This document shows, one piece after another, positions 35,801 to 45,110 of a stretch of 64,000 bases of DNA. Under the pieces are notes generated by a model. The model had not been told where the DNA came from, searched no databases, and worked only from the letters and a program-made list of their open reading frames with translations. This stretch comes from Microbacterium flavescens (lineage in GTDB: Bacteria > Actinomycetota > Actinomycetes > Actinomycetales > Microbacteriaceae), in assembly GCF_018588945.1 (NCBI RefSeq), contig NZ_JAFIWA010000002.1:186001-250000 (forward strand). Direction: 5' to 3'. A program made the translations under genes and the position numbers. Position 1 is the stretch's first letter. Each line of letters starts with the position of its first letter.

Positions 35801-36877
35801 ATGTCCACCATCACCGAACCGGCCGCGATCGACACCGACAAGCTCATGAGCTTCGTGTTCCGCGCCGTCGACGAAGTCGGAGCGACTCTCAACGCCGCGC
35901 TCGTCGTCATGGGCGACAAGCTCGGCTACTATCGCGACCTCGCCGACCACGGGCCGACCACTCCCGCGCAGCTCGCCGAGCGCACCGAGACGGCAGAGCC
36001 GTACGCCCGCGAGTGGCTCAATGCCCAGGCGGCAGGTGGCTACGTCACCTACGACCCCGCCACCAAGCGGTACACCCTCCCGCCGGAGCATGCGCTGGCG
36101 ATGACCGATCCCGACAGCGCCGCCTTCCTGCCGGGGTTCTTCCAGATCGCGCTCGGGACTGTGCACGACACCGGTCACATCATCGACGCGGCCCGCAGCG
36201 GCGCCGGGTACGGCTGGCACGAGCACGACACCGACGTGCACATCGGCTGCGAGCGGTTCTTCCGCCCGAGCTATCACGCCAATCTCGTCGACGCCTGGAT
36301 CCCGGCGCTCGACGGGGTGCGCGAGAAGCTCGAGACCGGCGCGCTCGTGGCCGACGTCGGCTGCGGCCACGGGGCATCCACCATCCTGCTCGCGCAGGCC
36401 TTCCCGAACTCGACGTTCGTCGGCTCCGACTACCACGCCGAGTCCATCGAGACCGCCCGGGCCCGCGCCGCCGAGGCGGGCGTGGCCAACGTGCGCTTCG
36501 AGGTCGCGTCGGCGCAGGACTTCGCGGGCGAGGGCTACGACCTCGTGGCGATGTTCGACAGCCTCCACGACATGGGCGACCCGGTGGGCGCGGCCCGCCA
36601 CGTGCGCGACGTGATCGCCGACGACGGCACCTGGATGATCGTGGAGCCGATGGCGGGCGACCACGTCGAGGACAACTTCAACCCGGTCGGTCGCGCCTAT
36701 TACGGATTCTCGACCCTCCTCTGCACGCCGTCGTCGCTGTCGCAGGACGTGGGCCTGGCGCTCGGCACGCAGGCGGGGCCTGCGCGCATCCGCGACGTCG
36801 CCTCGGCGGGCGGGTTCACCCGGTTCCGCAGCGTCGCCGAAACGCCGTTCAACCGCGTCATCGAGGCGCGGCCCTGA
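35801..36877 (+). CDS. SAM-dependent methyltransferase with N-terminal winged helix (Rv2258c type)
   Basis: The 358-residue protein has an N-terminal winged-helix dimerization domain (PTTPAQLAERTETAEPYAREWLNAQ) and a Rossmann methyltransferase with SAM motif I VADVGCGHGAST and acidic D in VGSDYHAES. It is similar to Rv2258c-like enzymes that act on small molecules. It starts at an ATG with a GAAGGAGAAGG site and is followed at 32 bp by a glycosyltransferase gene, suggesting a small-molecule modification pathway. Confidence 0.9.
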   Translation: MSTITEPAAIDTDKLMSFVFRAVDEVGATLNAALVVMGDKLGYYRDLADHGPTTPAQLAERTETAEPYAREWLNAQAAGGYVTYDPATKRYTLPPEHALAMTDPDSAAFLPGFFQIALGTVHDTGHIIDAARSGAGYGWHEHDTDVHIGCERFFRPSYHANLVDAWIPALDGVREKLETGALVADVGCGHGASTILLAQAFPNSTFVGSDYHAESIETARARAAEAGVANVRFEVASAQDFAGEGYDLVAMFDSLHDMGDPVGAARHVRDVIADDGTWMIVEPMAGDHVEDNFNPVGRAYYGFSTLLCTPSSLSQDVGLALGTQAGPARIRDVASAGGFTRFRSVAETPFNRVIEARP

Positions 36878-36909
36878 CGACCGGGGACGGGCAGGAGCAG
36901 ACTGGGGGC

Positions 36910-38160
36910 ATGGCAATGCCGGGTCGCAGCCACACCTGGGTCCGGGCGCAGCGGCGTCCGAGGCGGGCGCTGTTCCTGTCCTCCCCGATCGGGCTCGGGC
37001 ACGCGCGGCGGGACGTCGCGATCGCACAGGAGCTGCGCCGGCTCCATCCCGACCTGCAGATCGACTGGCTGGCGCAGCATCCCGTCACGCGTGTCCTCGC
37101 TGATGCCGGAGAGACCGTGCACCCGGCATCCGCATTCCTCGCCAACGAGTCGGCCCACATCGAGGACGAGTCCGCCGATCACGACCTGCACGCGTTCCAG
37201 GCGATCCGCCGGATGGACGAGATCCTCGTGAACAACTTCATGGTCTTCAACGACGTGGTCGACGACACCTACTACGACCTGGTCATCGGGGACGAGGCAT
37301 GGGACGTCGACTACTTCCTCCACGAGAATCCCGAGCTCAAGCGATTCGCCTTCGCGTGGATGACCGACTTCGTGGGCTGGCTGCCGATGCCGCAGGGAGG
37401 GGATGCCGAGGCCGCGCTCACCGCGGACTACAACGCCGAGATGCTCGAGCAGCGGGCCCGCTATCGGCGGATGCGCGACCGATCGATCTTCGTCGGCAAC
37501 CCCGACGACGTCGTCGACGAGTCGTTCGGCGAGGGACTGCCCGGGATCCGCGAGTGGACGCAGACGCATTTCGACTTCGCCGGGTACGTCACGGGGTTCG
37601 AGCCGCCGTCGGCCGAGCAGCGCGCCGACGCGCGGCGACGGCTCGGAGTGGGTCAGGACGAGCTCCTGTGCGTCGTGACCGTGGGCGGCTCCGGCGTCGG
37701 GCGTGCCCTGCTGCGGCGCGTCATGGACGCGATCCCTCTCGTCCGGCGGCTGCGCCCGGAGCTCCGGTTCCTCGTCGTGACCGGGCCGCGGATCGATCCC
37801 GCCGAGCTGCCCCGCCGCCGCGGGGCATCCGTGCGCGGCTTCGTGCCCGACCTCTACCTCGCGCTCGCCGCGTGCGACGTCGCCGTGGTGCAGGGCGGTC
37901 TGACGACGTGCATGGAGCTGACCGCCGCACACCGGCCCTTCGTCTACGTCCCGCTCGAGAACCACTTCGAGCAGAACCTCCATGTGCGCCGCCGGCTCGA
38001 CAACTACGGCGCGGGCCGCTGCGTCCGGTACGCGGAGGCGAGTGACCCGGACGTCCTCGCCGCGGCGATCGTCGACGAGATCGCGCGGGACGTCGCCTAC
38101 CGGCCCGTCGAGACCGACGGCGCCGAACGCGCGGCGGCCATGCTCGCGGAGCTGATCTGA
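36910..38160 (+). CDS. GT-B glycosyltransferase, MurG/UGT-like
   Basis: The 416-residue protein has an N-terminal acceptor domain beginning LFLSSPIGLGHARRDVAIAQEL, with the glycine-rich loop typical of GT-B enzymes. The C-terminal donor domain has VVQGGLTTCMELTAAHRPFV and PLENHFEQNLHV. It should move a sugar from a nucleotide sugar to an unknown acceptor. Its stop and the next ATG share one base, so it is coupled to the hydrolase gene. Confidence 0.88.
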   Translation: MAMPGRSHTWVRAQRRPRRALFLSSPIGLGHARRDVAIAQELRRLHPDLQIDWLAQHPVTRVLADAGETVHPASAFLANESAHIEDESADHDLHAFQAIRRMDEILVNNFMVFNDVVDDTYYDLVIGDEAWDVDYFLHENPELKRFAFAWMTDFVGWLPMPQGGDAEAALTADYNAEMLEQRARYRRMRDRSIFVGNPDDVVDESFGEGLPGIREWTQTHFDFAGYVTGFEPPSAEQRADARRRLGVGQDELLCVVTVGGSGVGRALLRRVMDAIPLVRRLRPELRFLVVTGPRIDPAELPRRRGASVRGFVPDLYLALAACDVAVVQGGLTTCMELTAAHRPFVYVPLENHFEQNLHVRRRLDNYGAGRCVRYAEASDPDVLAAAIVDEIARDVAYRPVETDGAERAAAMLAELI

Positions 38161-39044
38161 TGCGCGCGCTCGAGGCCACGACGACCGGATCGGTCGACGT
38201 CGACGGCCTGGCGGTCCACTACGAGGTGTACGGCGACGGCTCGCCGACCGTCTACCTGCTGATGCCCGACGTCATCGTGCACAGCCGGGCCTGGAAGGCG
38301 CAGATCCCGTTCCTCGCCCGGCACTTCCGGGTGGTGGTGAGCGACCCGCCGGGCAACGGGCGCAGCGGAGTACCGACGTCGCCACGGCAGATGGACGACT
38401 CGGCGCAGATCGCGGGCCAGTGGGCGGTGCTGGACGCGATCGGCGCCGACCAGGCCGTCCTGGTCGGCGTCTGCACCGGCGCCGGCCACTCGCTGATCAT
38501 GGCCGGCGAGCGACCGGAGCGGGTGCTGGGCGCTTGCGCGATCAACCCCGGCCTGCGCCTGACCGAGCCGCTGCCGCATCGGGTGGAGTTCGACTTCGAC
38601 GAGATCCGCGACTCATACGACGGATGGCGGAAGCAGAACCGCCACTACTGGAAACAGGACTGGCGAGGTTGGTCCGAGTTCTTCTTCGGCGAGATGTTCC
38701 CCGAACCGCACTCGACCAAGCAGGTCGAGGACTGCGTTGAGTGGTCGATGGGGGCCGGCGCAGACATGCTCATCCTCGAGTACGGCTCGACGTATCGGGC
38801 GCGCGATGTGCCGACGTCGCGCGCGATCTGCGAGGCCGTGCGGTGTCCAGTCCTGGTGATCACCGGATCGCTCGACATGTGCCAGAACCCGCTGCGCGGA
38901 CCGATCGCCGCTGAACTCACCGGAGGCGAGCTCGTGGTCATCGAGGGCGGCGGGCACCTGCCGCAGGCGCGCGACCCGGTCCGAGTCAACCTGCTGCTGC
39001 GCGACTTCGTGCGAAGGGTGGGCGGGGCCGCGGTGAGGTCGTAG
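38160..39044 (+). CDS. Alpha/beta hydrolase with a cysteine in the nucleophile position
   Basis: The 294-residue alpha/beta-hydrolase has the nucleophile elbow VGVCTGAG, in which C105 replaces the usual serine. D239 (ITGSLDMCQ) and H266 (GGGHLPQ) complete a Cys-Asp-His triad. Cysteine nucleophiles occur in dienelactone hydrolases and some acyl-transfer enzymes, so this protein may form a thioester rather than act as a plain esterase. It is the last gene of the methyltransferase-glycosyltransferase-hydrolase operon opposite the LAL regulator. Confidence 0.87.
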   Translation: MRALEATTTGSVDVDGLAVHYEVYGDGSPTVYLLMPDVIVHSRAWKAQIPFLARHFRVVVSDPPGNGRSGVPTSPRQMDDSAQIAGQWAVLDAIGADQAVLVGVCTGAGHSLIMAGERPERVLGACAINPGLRLTEPLPHRVEFDFDEIRDSYDGWRKQNRHYWKQDWRGWSEFFFGEMFPEPHSTKQVEDCVEWSMGAGADMLILEYGSTYRARDVPTSRAICEAVRCPVLVITGSLDMCQNPLRGPIAAELTGGELVVIEGGGHLPQARDPVRVNLLLRDFVRRVGGAAVRS

Positions 39045-39053
39045 GGTCGGCAT

Positions 39054-39422
39054 ATGGACAGGGCTGTTCCCAACCTCCCCTCGCGCGACTTCGACGCCAC
39101 AGCCGCGTTCTACGGCGGCTTCGGCTTCGAGGTGACCTACCGCGACGGTGGCTGGATGATCCTCGGACGTGACGGCATCGTCCTCGAGTTCTTCCTCGCC
39201 CCCGAGCACGACCCGTACGAGAGCTGGTTCATGACGAGCATCCGGGTGCGCGAACTCGACCGCCTCTACGCCGACGTCCGCGCGAGCGGCGTCCCCGAGA
39301 AGACAGTCGGCATCCCGCGCCTCATCCCGGTCGCACTGCAGGAGTGGGGACAGCGCGCCGGCTACCTGATCGATCCCGACGGCACGCAGCTGCACCTCAT
39401 CGAGGACGACGGCTCCCGCTAG
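39054..39422 (+). CDS. VOC-family bleomycin-resistance-like protein
   Basis: This 122-residue vicinal-oxygen-chelate protein has N-terminal AVPNLPSRDFDATAAFYGGFGF and C-terminal LIDPDGTQLHLIE, the layout of bleomycin-binding proteins that sequester the drug as dimers. Binding of another planar or glycopeptide-like molecule is possible. TAGGGT lies 6 nt before the ATG (leaderless). It sits 9 bp after the hydrolase gene but has its own promoter; it could give self-protection to the adjacent pathway. It overlaps the opposing LLM gene by 4 bp. Confidence 0.9.
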   Translation: MDRAVPNLPSRDFDATAAFYGGFGFEVTYRDGGWMILGRDGIVLEFFLAPEHDPYESWFMTSIRVRELDRLYADVRASGVPEKTVGIPRLIPVALQEWGQRAGYLIDPDGTQLHLIEDDGSR

Positions 39423-40450
39423 ACGCGCGTGCCCGTCCAGCCGAGGGCCGGTGCGACCTGAGTCGCGAACGTCTCGATCACGCGCAGGTTGAACTCGACG
39501 CCCAGCTGGCTCGGGATGGTGAGCATCAGCGTGTCGGCGGCCTGGATGGCGGCGTCGTCGCGCAGCTGCTCGATGAGCACGTCGGGCTCGGCGGCGTACG
39601 TCTTTCCGAACGTGGACCGGATGCCGTCGATGACGCCGATCTGATCGCCGTCCTGGCGCCCGCCGAAGTAGAGGTGATCCTCTGCGGTCACGAGCGGGAA
39701 GATCGAGCGGCTCACCGACACGCGCGGCTCGCCGTCATGACCGGCCTCGCGCCACGCGGCGCGGAACGCGTCGATCTGCTCGGCCTGCAGGATGTCGAAC
39801 GGGCGTCCGTCGGCAGACGTCAGCAGCGTCGACGACATGAGGTTGACGCCGATGCGGCCCGCCCACTCCGCGGAATCCCGGTTCCCGGCGCCCCACCACA
39901 CCCGCGAGCGCAGCCCAGGGGAATGCGGCTCGATGCGCTGCAGCCCCGTCGCTCCGGTGCCGAACGGGGACGAGGCATCCCGCTCCGCCAGTCCTTCGCC
40001 GTCGATCGCGCGCAGGAACAGGTCGAAATGGTCGCGCGCGATGTCGGCCCCGCGCGGATCCTGCGATCCCGTGTAGCCGAACGTCTCGTAGCCGCGCACG
40101 ACGGTCTCGGGTGACCCGCGGCTCACGCCGAGGGCGAGTCGACCGCCCGAGAGGAGATCGACGGATGCCGCTTCCTCGGCGAGATGGAGCGGATTCTCGT
40201 ACCTCATGTCGATGACGCCGGTGCCGACCTCTATCCGCTCGGTGCGCGCGGCGATGGCGGCGAGCAGGGGCATGGGAGAGGACTGCTGGCGTGCGAAGTG
40301 GTGCACACGGAAGTACGTGCCGTCGACCCCGAGGTCGTCCATCCCCTGGGCGAGGTCGATCGCCTGGAGCATCGAGTCGGCCGCGGTGAGCTGACGGCCG
40401 CCGCCGAGCGGGCCGTAGTGACCGAACGAGAGGGTTCCGAAGCGCTGCAT
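39419..40450 (-). CDS. LLM-class flavin-dependent oxidoreductase
   Basis: The 343-residue TIM-barrel enzyme of the luciferase-like monooxygenase class has YFRVHHFARQQSSPMPLLAAIA near the start and the flavin-binding VDLLSGGRLALGVSRG. Members use FMNH2 or F420H2. The ATG at 40450 starts the conserved MQRFGTLSFGHYGP; an upstream ATG at 40483 would add 11 residues without homology. Substrate unknown. Confidence 0.91.
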   Translation of the reverse strand: MQRFGTLSFGHYGPLGGGRQLTAADSMLQAIDLAQGMDDLGVDGTYFRVHHFARQQSSPMPLLAAIAARTERIEVGTGVIDMRYENPLHLAEEAASVDLLSGGRLALGVSRGSPETVVRGYETFGYTGSQDPRGADIARDHFDLFLRAIDGEGLAERDASSPFGTGATGLQRIEPHSPGLRSRVWWGAGNRDSAEWAGRIGVNLMSSTLLTSADGRPFDILQAEQIDAFRAAWREAGHDGEPRVSVSRSIFPLVTAEDHLYFGGRQDGDQIGVIDGIRSTFGKTYAAEPDVLIEQLRDDAAIQAADTLMLTIPSQLGVEFNLRVIETFATQVAPALGWTGTRV

Positions 40451-40592
40451 ACCTGCCTGCAACCGTACGCCCGCGGCATCCATTCCGGTGAATAGGTGCT
40501 CGCAGCGCCGGGCTGACCCGTTCGGCCGACACCGACCCTGGCCGCCGTGTCGTGCCTACGATGGAGGAGCGGACGGGAACGGAGGCGAGGCG

Positions 40593-41084
40593 ATGGTGCA
40601 GGTTCGTGTGGCAGGCGTCGCCCTCGATGCGTCCGGACAGCATGTCGTGCTGCTCAAGCCCATCGATGAGATCCCGGGCGACGGGCAGGTGCTCCCGATC
40701 TGGATCGGGCAGCTCGAGGCGACCTCGATCCTCGTCGCGCTCGAGCAGGCTCCCGTGCCGCGTCCGCTCGCACACGACCTCATGCGGACCCTCATCGAGG
40801 CGCTCGGCGCCGAGGTCACGCGCGTCGAGGTCACGCGGATCGACGAAGGCACCTTCTATGCCGAGATCACGCTGTCGACGGCGCTCGGCGACCGGGTGGT
40901 CGACGCGCGGCCGTCCGACGCCGTGGCTCTCGCCGCGCGCGTCGGCGCGGGCATGTGGGTGGCCGACCCGGTCATGGAGGAGGCGGGCGTGCCCGATGTC
41001 CTGACCGAGACCGACGCCGCCGAGAGCCTCGACGAGTTCAAGCGCTTCCTCGACGAGGTCGAGCCCGAGGACTTCGAGGGCTGA
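40593..41084 (+). CDS. Bifunctional nuclease DUF151 family protein
   Basis: The 163-residue protein has the DUF151 core: VVLLKPIDEIPGDGQVLPIWIG, then RPLAHDLMRTLIEALGAEVTRVEV and ARPSDAVALAARVGA. Plant and bacterial members were described as DNase/RNase, but most remain untested. A good ribosome binding site (GGAGGCGAGG) precedes the ATG at 40593. Confidence 0.93.
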   Translation: MVQVRVAGVALDASGQHVVLLKPIDEIPGDGQVLPIWIGQLEATSILVALEQAPVPRPLAHDLMRTLIEALGAEVTRVEVTRIDEGTFYAEITLSTALGDRVVDARPSDAVALAARVGAGMWVADPVMEEAGVPDVLTETDAAESLDEFKRFLDEVEPEDFEG

Positions 41085-41128
41085 GGGCCCCGAGCGGCCA
41101 CGCTCCGGGAGATCCGCTCCGGACGCCG

Positions 41129-41168
41129 TGTCAAGCCCCTGCGTGCGGGGTGCTGTCTCGCATACCTT
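41129..41168 (+). promoter_or_regulatory. TGTCAAG-type promoter of the CBS-domain gene
   Basis: TGTCAAG (41129-41135, followed by CCCC) is 27 nt upstream of TACCTT (41163-41168). A start site near 41175 would leave a leader of about 16 nt containing the GAGAGGAG ribosome binding site. No canonical -35 is present. Confidence 0.65.
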
Positions 41169-41190
41169 CTCCCCGGGAGAGGAGTCTCAC

Positions 41191-41604
41191 ATGACTACTG
41201 CACGAGACATCATGACGCCGGACCCGCGCTGCATCGGGGAGTCCGAGAGCCTGCAGGAGGCGGCACGCCTGATGGCCGAGCTGGATGTCGGCGCCCTGCC
41301 GATCTGCGGCGCGGATGGCAAGCTCAAGGGGATGCTGACGGATCGCGACATCGTCGTGAAGTGCATCGCCCGCGGCGGCCGACCGGCCATCGAGACCGCC
41401 GGACTGCTCGCCGAAGGGACGCTGGTGCTCGCCCGCGCGGACGAGGACATCCGCGACGTCCTCACGACCATGGAGCGCCACCAGGTGCGTCGCGTGCCGG
41501 TCCTGGACGGCCAGGACCTCGTGGGGATCATCAGCCAGGCCGACATCGCCCTGTCACTGTCGGCCACGCAGACCGGCGAGGCCGTCGAAGCCATCTCGGA
41601 GTGA
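41191..41604 (+). CDS. Stand-alone tandem CBS-domain protein
   Basis: The 137-residue protein consists of two CBS domains (ARDIMTPDPRCIGESESLQE through GMLTDRDIVVKCIA, then RRVPVLDGQDLVGIISQADI), a module that binds adenine nucleotides and senses energy or redox state. It resembles stress-induced hypoxic response protein 1-type CBS proteins. The upstream TGTCAAG-type promoter places it in the same set as the alcohol dehydrogenase, GAF-ANTAR and DUF6766 genes. Confidence 0.93.
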   Translation: MTTARDIMTPDPRCIGESESLQEAARLMAELDVGALPICGADGKLKGMLTDRDIVVKCIARGGRPAIETAGLLAEGTLVLARADEDIRDVLTTMERHQVRRVPVLDGQDLVGIISQADIALSLSATQTGEAVEAISE

Positions 41605-41612
41605 CGGCGGGC

Positions 41613-42575
41613 TCAGCCCTTCAGGCTTCCGGCGCTGATGCCGTGGATGATCTGCTTCTGCGCGAAGAAGAAGATGAGGATCATCGGGATCGTGGCGATG
41701 ACGCTGGCGGTGACGATGATCTCCCAGTGCCATTCACCGCCGAACCCGAAGGCGTCGACGAGCGACTTCAGGCCGCGCGGCACCGTGAAGGTGGCTGAGT
41801 CGCGCAGATAGATCAGCGCGCGCATCAGGTCGGTCCACACCGCCTGCACTTCGAAGACGAACGTGACGGCCAGTGCCGGCTTGCTCAGCGGGACCGCGAT
41901 CCGCCAGAACACCGCCCACTGCGACGCGCCGTCGACCCGGGCGGCGTCGAAGAGATCCCGTGGGAGGCCGAGCATGAACTGGCGGAGCAGGAAGACGTAG
42001 AAGGCGCTCGCGAACAGGTTCTGAGCCCAGAGGGGCACCAGCGTGCCGACGAACCCGAGCGAGTTCCAGATGAGGAAGGTCGGGATCATCGTGACGGCGC
42101 CGGGCAGCATCATGCTGGCCAGCACCAGGCCGAACAGCGCGTTGCGTCCGCGGAACCGGTAGTGGGCGAACCCCCACGCCACCATGGCGCTCGACAGCGT
42201 CACGGCGGTTGCCGCCAGCAGCGTCACCAGGACCGTGTTCCACAGCCAGAGAGCGAGCGGCGCCTCCTGCCAGACCGCGATGTAGTTGTCGAACGTGAAG
42301 GTCTCGGGGATGAGCTTGTTGTCGAACACCTCGCCGCGCGGCTTGAATGAGGCGCTGACCAGCCAGACGAACGGGTACACGAAGACGACGCCCAGGAGCG
42401 ACAGCGCGGCGATGGCGAGCCCCCGGACCACTCGCCGCCGCCCCCGGCGGCTGTCGCGACCGATCTCCGCTCCGGGCCGGTCGACGGTCACCTGGGTCGC
42501 GGTCGACGCGCCCCGCCGCTCCGGCTCGGGGTCGACCGGTTCCGGCTCGATCCGCGGCGGCAGCACCCGGCTCAT
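41613..42575 (-). CDS. Sugar ABC transporter permease (MalG-like)
   Basis: The 320-residue permease has a cytoplasmic N-terminal stretch of about 50 polar residues, six helices and the EAA loop DAARVDGASQWAVFWRIAVPLSKPAL. It ends in QIIHGISAGSLKG, typical of the MalG family. Its start overlaps the previous gene by 4 bp. It forms the channel with the MalF-like subunit. Confidence 0.93.
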   Translation of the reverse strand: MSRVLPPRIEPEPVDPEPERRGASTATQVTVDRPGAEIGRDSRRGRRRVVRGLAIAALSLLGVVFVYPFVWLVSASFKPRGEVFDNKLIPETFTFDNYIAVWQEAPLALWLWNTVLVTLLAATAVTLSSAMVAWGFAHYRFRGRNALFGLVLASMMLPGAVTMIPTFLIWNSLGFVGTLVPLWAQNLFASAFYVFLLRQFMLGLPRDLFDAARVDGASQWAVFWRIAVPLSKPALAVTFVFEVQAVWTDLMRALIYLRDSATFTVPRGLKSLVDAFGFGGEWHWEIIVTASVIATIPMILIFFFAQKQIIHGISAGSLKG

Positions 42576-43549
42576 CGGCGGTCCTCGCCTTCGTAGTAGA
42601 CCAGTCGCCGTGAGACGACGATCTGGATCACCGTGACGATCATGATGAGGAGGAAGAGCAGCCAGGCCATGGCCGAGGCGTAGCCCATGTGCAGGAACTG
42701 GAACGCCTGCTGGAACAGATAGATGACATAGAAGAGCGCGGCGTCGTTGCTGTAGGTCGTGTTGCCCGCGCCGAAGAACGCCGTATACGCCTCATCGAAG
42801 GTCTGCAGCCCCGCGATCGTGTTGACGACGATGACGAAGAACAGCGCGGGGCTGATCATCGGCAGCGTCACCGACCACGCCTGGCGCCAGAAACCCGCAC
42901 CGTCGAGGCGGGCTGACTCGTACAGTTCGGTCGGCACGGCCTGCAGAGCCGCGAGAAGGATGATGACGGATGCCCCGACCGTCCACAGACTCATGATGAT
43001 GAGGCCGGGCTTCACCCAGGCCGGGTCCGTCGTCCAGGACGGGCCGTCGATCCCGAACCAGCCCAGGACGGTGTTGAAGAGCCCGTTCTGCCCGTTGAAG
43101 AGGAGCAGGAAGAGGATGCCGACGGCAACCGGCGGGGTCATCTTGGGCAGGAAGAAGACGGTGCGGAAGAAGCCGGCGGTGCGGCCCGCGCGGTCGAGGA
43201 GAAGGGCGAGCAGGAGTGACAGCACGACGTAGAGGGGAACCTGGACGGCGGTGAACAGCAGGGTGTTGGACAGTGCGAGGGCGATCTTCGGATCCGCGAA
43301 GAGCTCGGCGTAGTTCTCCACGCCGACGAACTCGGGGTCGTTGATGACGTCGTAGTCCGTCAGCGACAGGTACACGCTGTAGATCAGGGGCCACGCCGTG
43401 AAGACGAGGAATCCGATGAGCCACGGGCTCAGGAAGAGCAGGGCAGAGGCGACGTTCCGGCGCTTCGCCCGGCGCCGGCTGCGCTCCCTCGCGGGATCGA
43501 CCGCGTACTCGCCAGGCCGGCCGAGCGGGGGTGCGGATGCCGTAGCCAT
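42572..43549 (-). CDS. Sugar ABC transporter permease (MalF-like)
   Basis: The 325-residue permease has six to seven helices and the EAA loop ESARLDGAGFWRQAWSVTLPM. It lies one base after the binding-protein stop and overlaps the next permease start, so the three genes are one transcript. No ATPase gene is in the operon; such importers in actinobacteria usually share a general MsiK-like ATPase encoded elsewhere. Confidence 0.93.
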   Translation of the reverse strand: MATASAPPLGRPGEYAVDPARERSRRRAKRRNVASALLFLSPWLIGFLVFTAWPLIYSVYLSLTDYDVINDPEFVGVENYAELFADPKIALALSNTLLFTAVQVPLYVVLSLLLALLLDRAGRTAGFFRTVFFLPKMTPPVAVGILFLLLFNGQNGLFNTVLGWFGIDGPSWTTDPAWVKPGLIIMSLWTVGASVIILLAALQAVPTELYESARLDGAGFWRQAWSVTLPMISPALFFVIVVNTIAGLQTFDEAYTAFFGAGNTTYSNDAALFYVIYLFQQAFQFLHMGYASAMAWLLFLLIMIVTVIQIVVSRRLVYYEGEDRR

Positions 43550-43550
43550 G

Positions 43551-44933
43551 TCAGTCTTCCTCGAGCTCAGCCCATCCGTTGTCCAGCGCGGTCTGCGCGG
43601 TCGTCTGCGCTTCGGCCAGCGCTTCTTCGGGCGTCGCCTCGCCGTTGAGGACGGAGTTGACGGCGTCGAACATCGCGGCCTTGAACTCGGCGTCCGCAGG
43701 GTTGGCCGGCAGCGCGAACGTCATCTCGTTGGATTCGTACATGGCCGTCACGGCGGCGTCCCACGTCTCGCCGCCCGACGTGGTCATGTCGCGGATCATC
43801 GCGTCGGCCTCGGCGTTGCCCGTGAGCAGGCCGGTGAAGGGCTTGCCCTCTTCCTCGCGGACCGCGAGACGCGCCTCCGCCGCCGCCTGCCAGGCGTCCA
43901 TCGATGTCATCGCCCGCGCGAACCGGCACGCCGCCTCGGGGTTCTCGCCGCCCGCGGGGATCGCCCATGCGAGCCCCGAGGCGTAGGCGAGCGGCTCGCC
44001 GGAGCGGTCGCGCACCGTGTCGAAGGCCATGGGAGCGTCGGGGGAGACGTCGTTGAGCACGTTGACGTACCACTGCTCCATGGGCATCGCGCCCAGGACG
44101 TTCGTCGCGAACTGGTTGCCCTCGCCGAAGAAGTCCGCGGAGTCGCGGTAGGCCTTCACGGCGCTGAACCCGCCCTGGGCGTCGTAGATCCCGACCGCCC
44201 AGGTGAGCGCCTCGACCACCGCGGGGTCGTCGAGCTGCGCGGTGCGCCCGTCCTCCGAGATGAGGTCGGCGCCGTTCGCCTTGGCCCACAGCGGCAGGAA
44301 CTCGGGCAGCTTGCTGTCGACGCCGATGACCTGCAGCTTCCCGCCGTCCTGGACGACGAGACTCTCGGCCGCGGCCGACATGGCCTCCCAATCGGATCCG
44401 TTCACGTCGTCGAGCGTCAGCCCGGCATCGGCGAGGAGGTCCGCGTTGGCCATCGTGAGCTGGACGGTGTTGAACTCCGGGATGCCGTAGACGACGTCGT
44501 TGAGCGTGACCTGTTCGATCGCTGCGGGCACGAACTCGTCCACGGGAATGCTCTCGCCCTCGATGCAGTCGTCGAGCGGGACGACGGCGCCGCGTGCGGC
44601 GAGCGAGCCGATCTGATCGCGGTTCGCGTACACGAGGTCCGGGGGCGAGCCGGTTGCGACGGCGGACAGGAACTGCTGGAGGTCGAGGTCGCCCTCCGCC
44701 AACTGGACATCGACGTCGCCGAGCTGCTCCTCGGCGTACTCCACGCGGGACGTGGCCACCTCGTCGACGCCGGAGAAGCCCATAACGGCGAGCTCGCCGC
44801 TCAGTTCGGCACCCGAGTCGTACTCGGCGTCGGAGTCGCCGGCGCCCCCCGTCCCGACCGCGCACGCCGATAGGGCGAGGGCGGCGGTCGCGACGCCGCT
44901 GATTGCGGCGATCAGTCGGGTCGATGTGCGCAT
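43551..44933 (-). CDS. Sugar ABC transporter substrate-binding lipoprotein
   Basis: The 460-residue extracellular solute-binding protein has the lipobox ALSAC with lipidated C24. Family 1 features follow: GELAVMGFSGVDE, then VYGIPEFNTVQLTMANADLLADAG and AYASGLAWAIPAGGENPEAA. It would deliver an oligosaccharide or sugar to the two permeases encoded downstream. An AGGAGG site precedes the ATG at 44933. Ligand unknown. No sugar-specific regulator is adjacent. Confidence 0.93.
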   Translation of the reverse strand: MRTSTRLIAAISGVATAALALSACAVGTGGAGDSDAEYDSGAELSGELAVMGFSGVDEVATSRVEYAEEQLGDVDVQLAEGDLDLQQFLSAVATGSPPDLVYANRDQIGSLAARGAVVPLDDCIEGESIPVDEFVPAAIEQVTLNDVVYGIPEFNTVQLTMANADLLADAGLTLDDVNGSDWEAMSAAAESLVVQDGGKLQVIGVDSKLPEFLPLWAKANGADLISEDGRTAQLDDPAVVEALTWAVGIYDAQGGFSAVKAYRDSADFFGEGNQFATNVLGAMPMEQWYVNVLNDVSPDAPMAFDTVRDRSGEPLAYASGLAWAIPAGGENPEAACRFARAMTSMDAWQAAAEARLAVREEEGKPFTGLLTGNAEADAMIRDMTTSGGETWDAAVTAMYESNEMTFALPANPADAEFKAAMFDAVNSVLNGEATPEEALAEAQTTAQTALDNGWAELEED

Positions 44934-45110
44934 GATGGCCTCCTGCACCCTGGGGGACGAAGTGGGTGGTGGGCGAAAACTACGACTCGAGCGCCGATCA
45001 CCCGAGGGGATTGACTATCCGTCCTCGACGCCGTACAAGCGTCGAATAGGGGTCTTCACGCGCGGCCAGAGCCTCACGCGAAAGCACACGGTGCCCCTTC
45101 GCACAACCCC

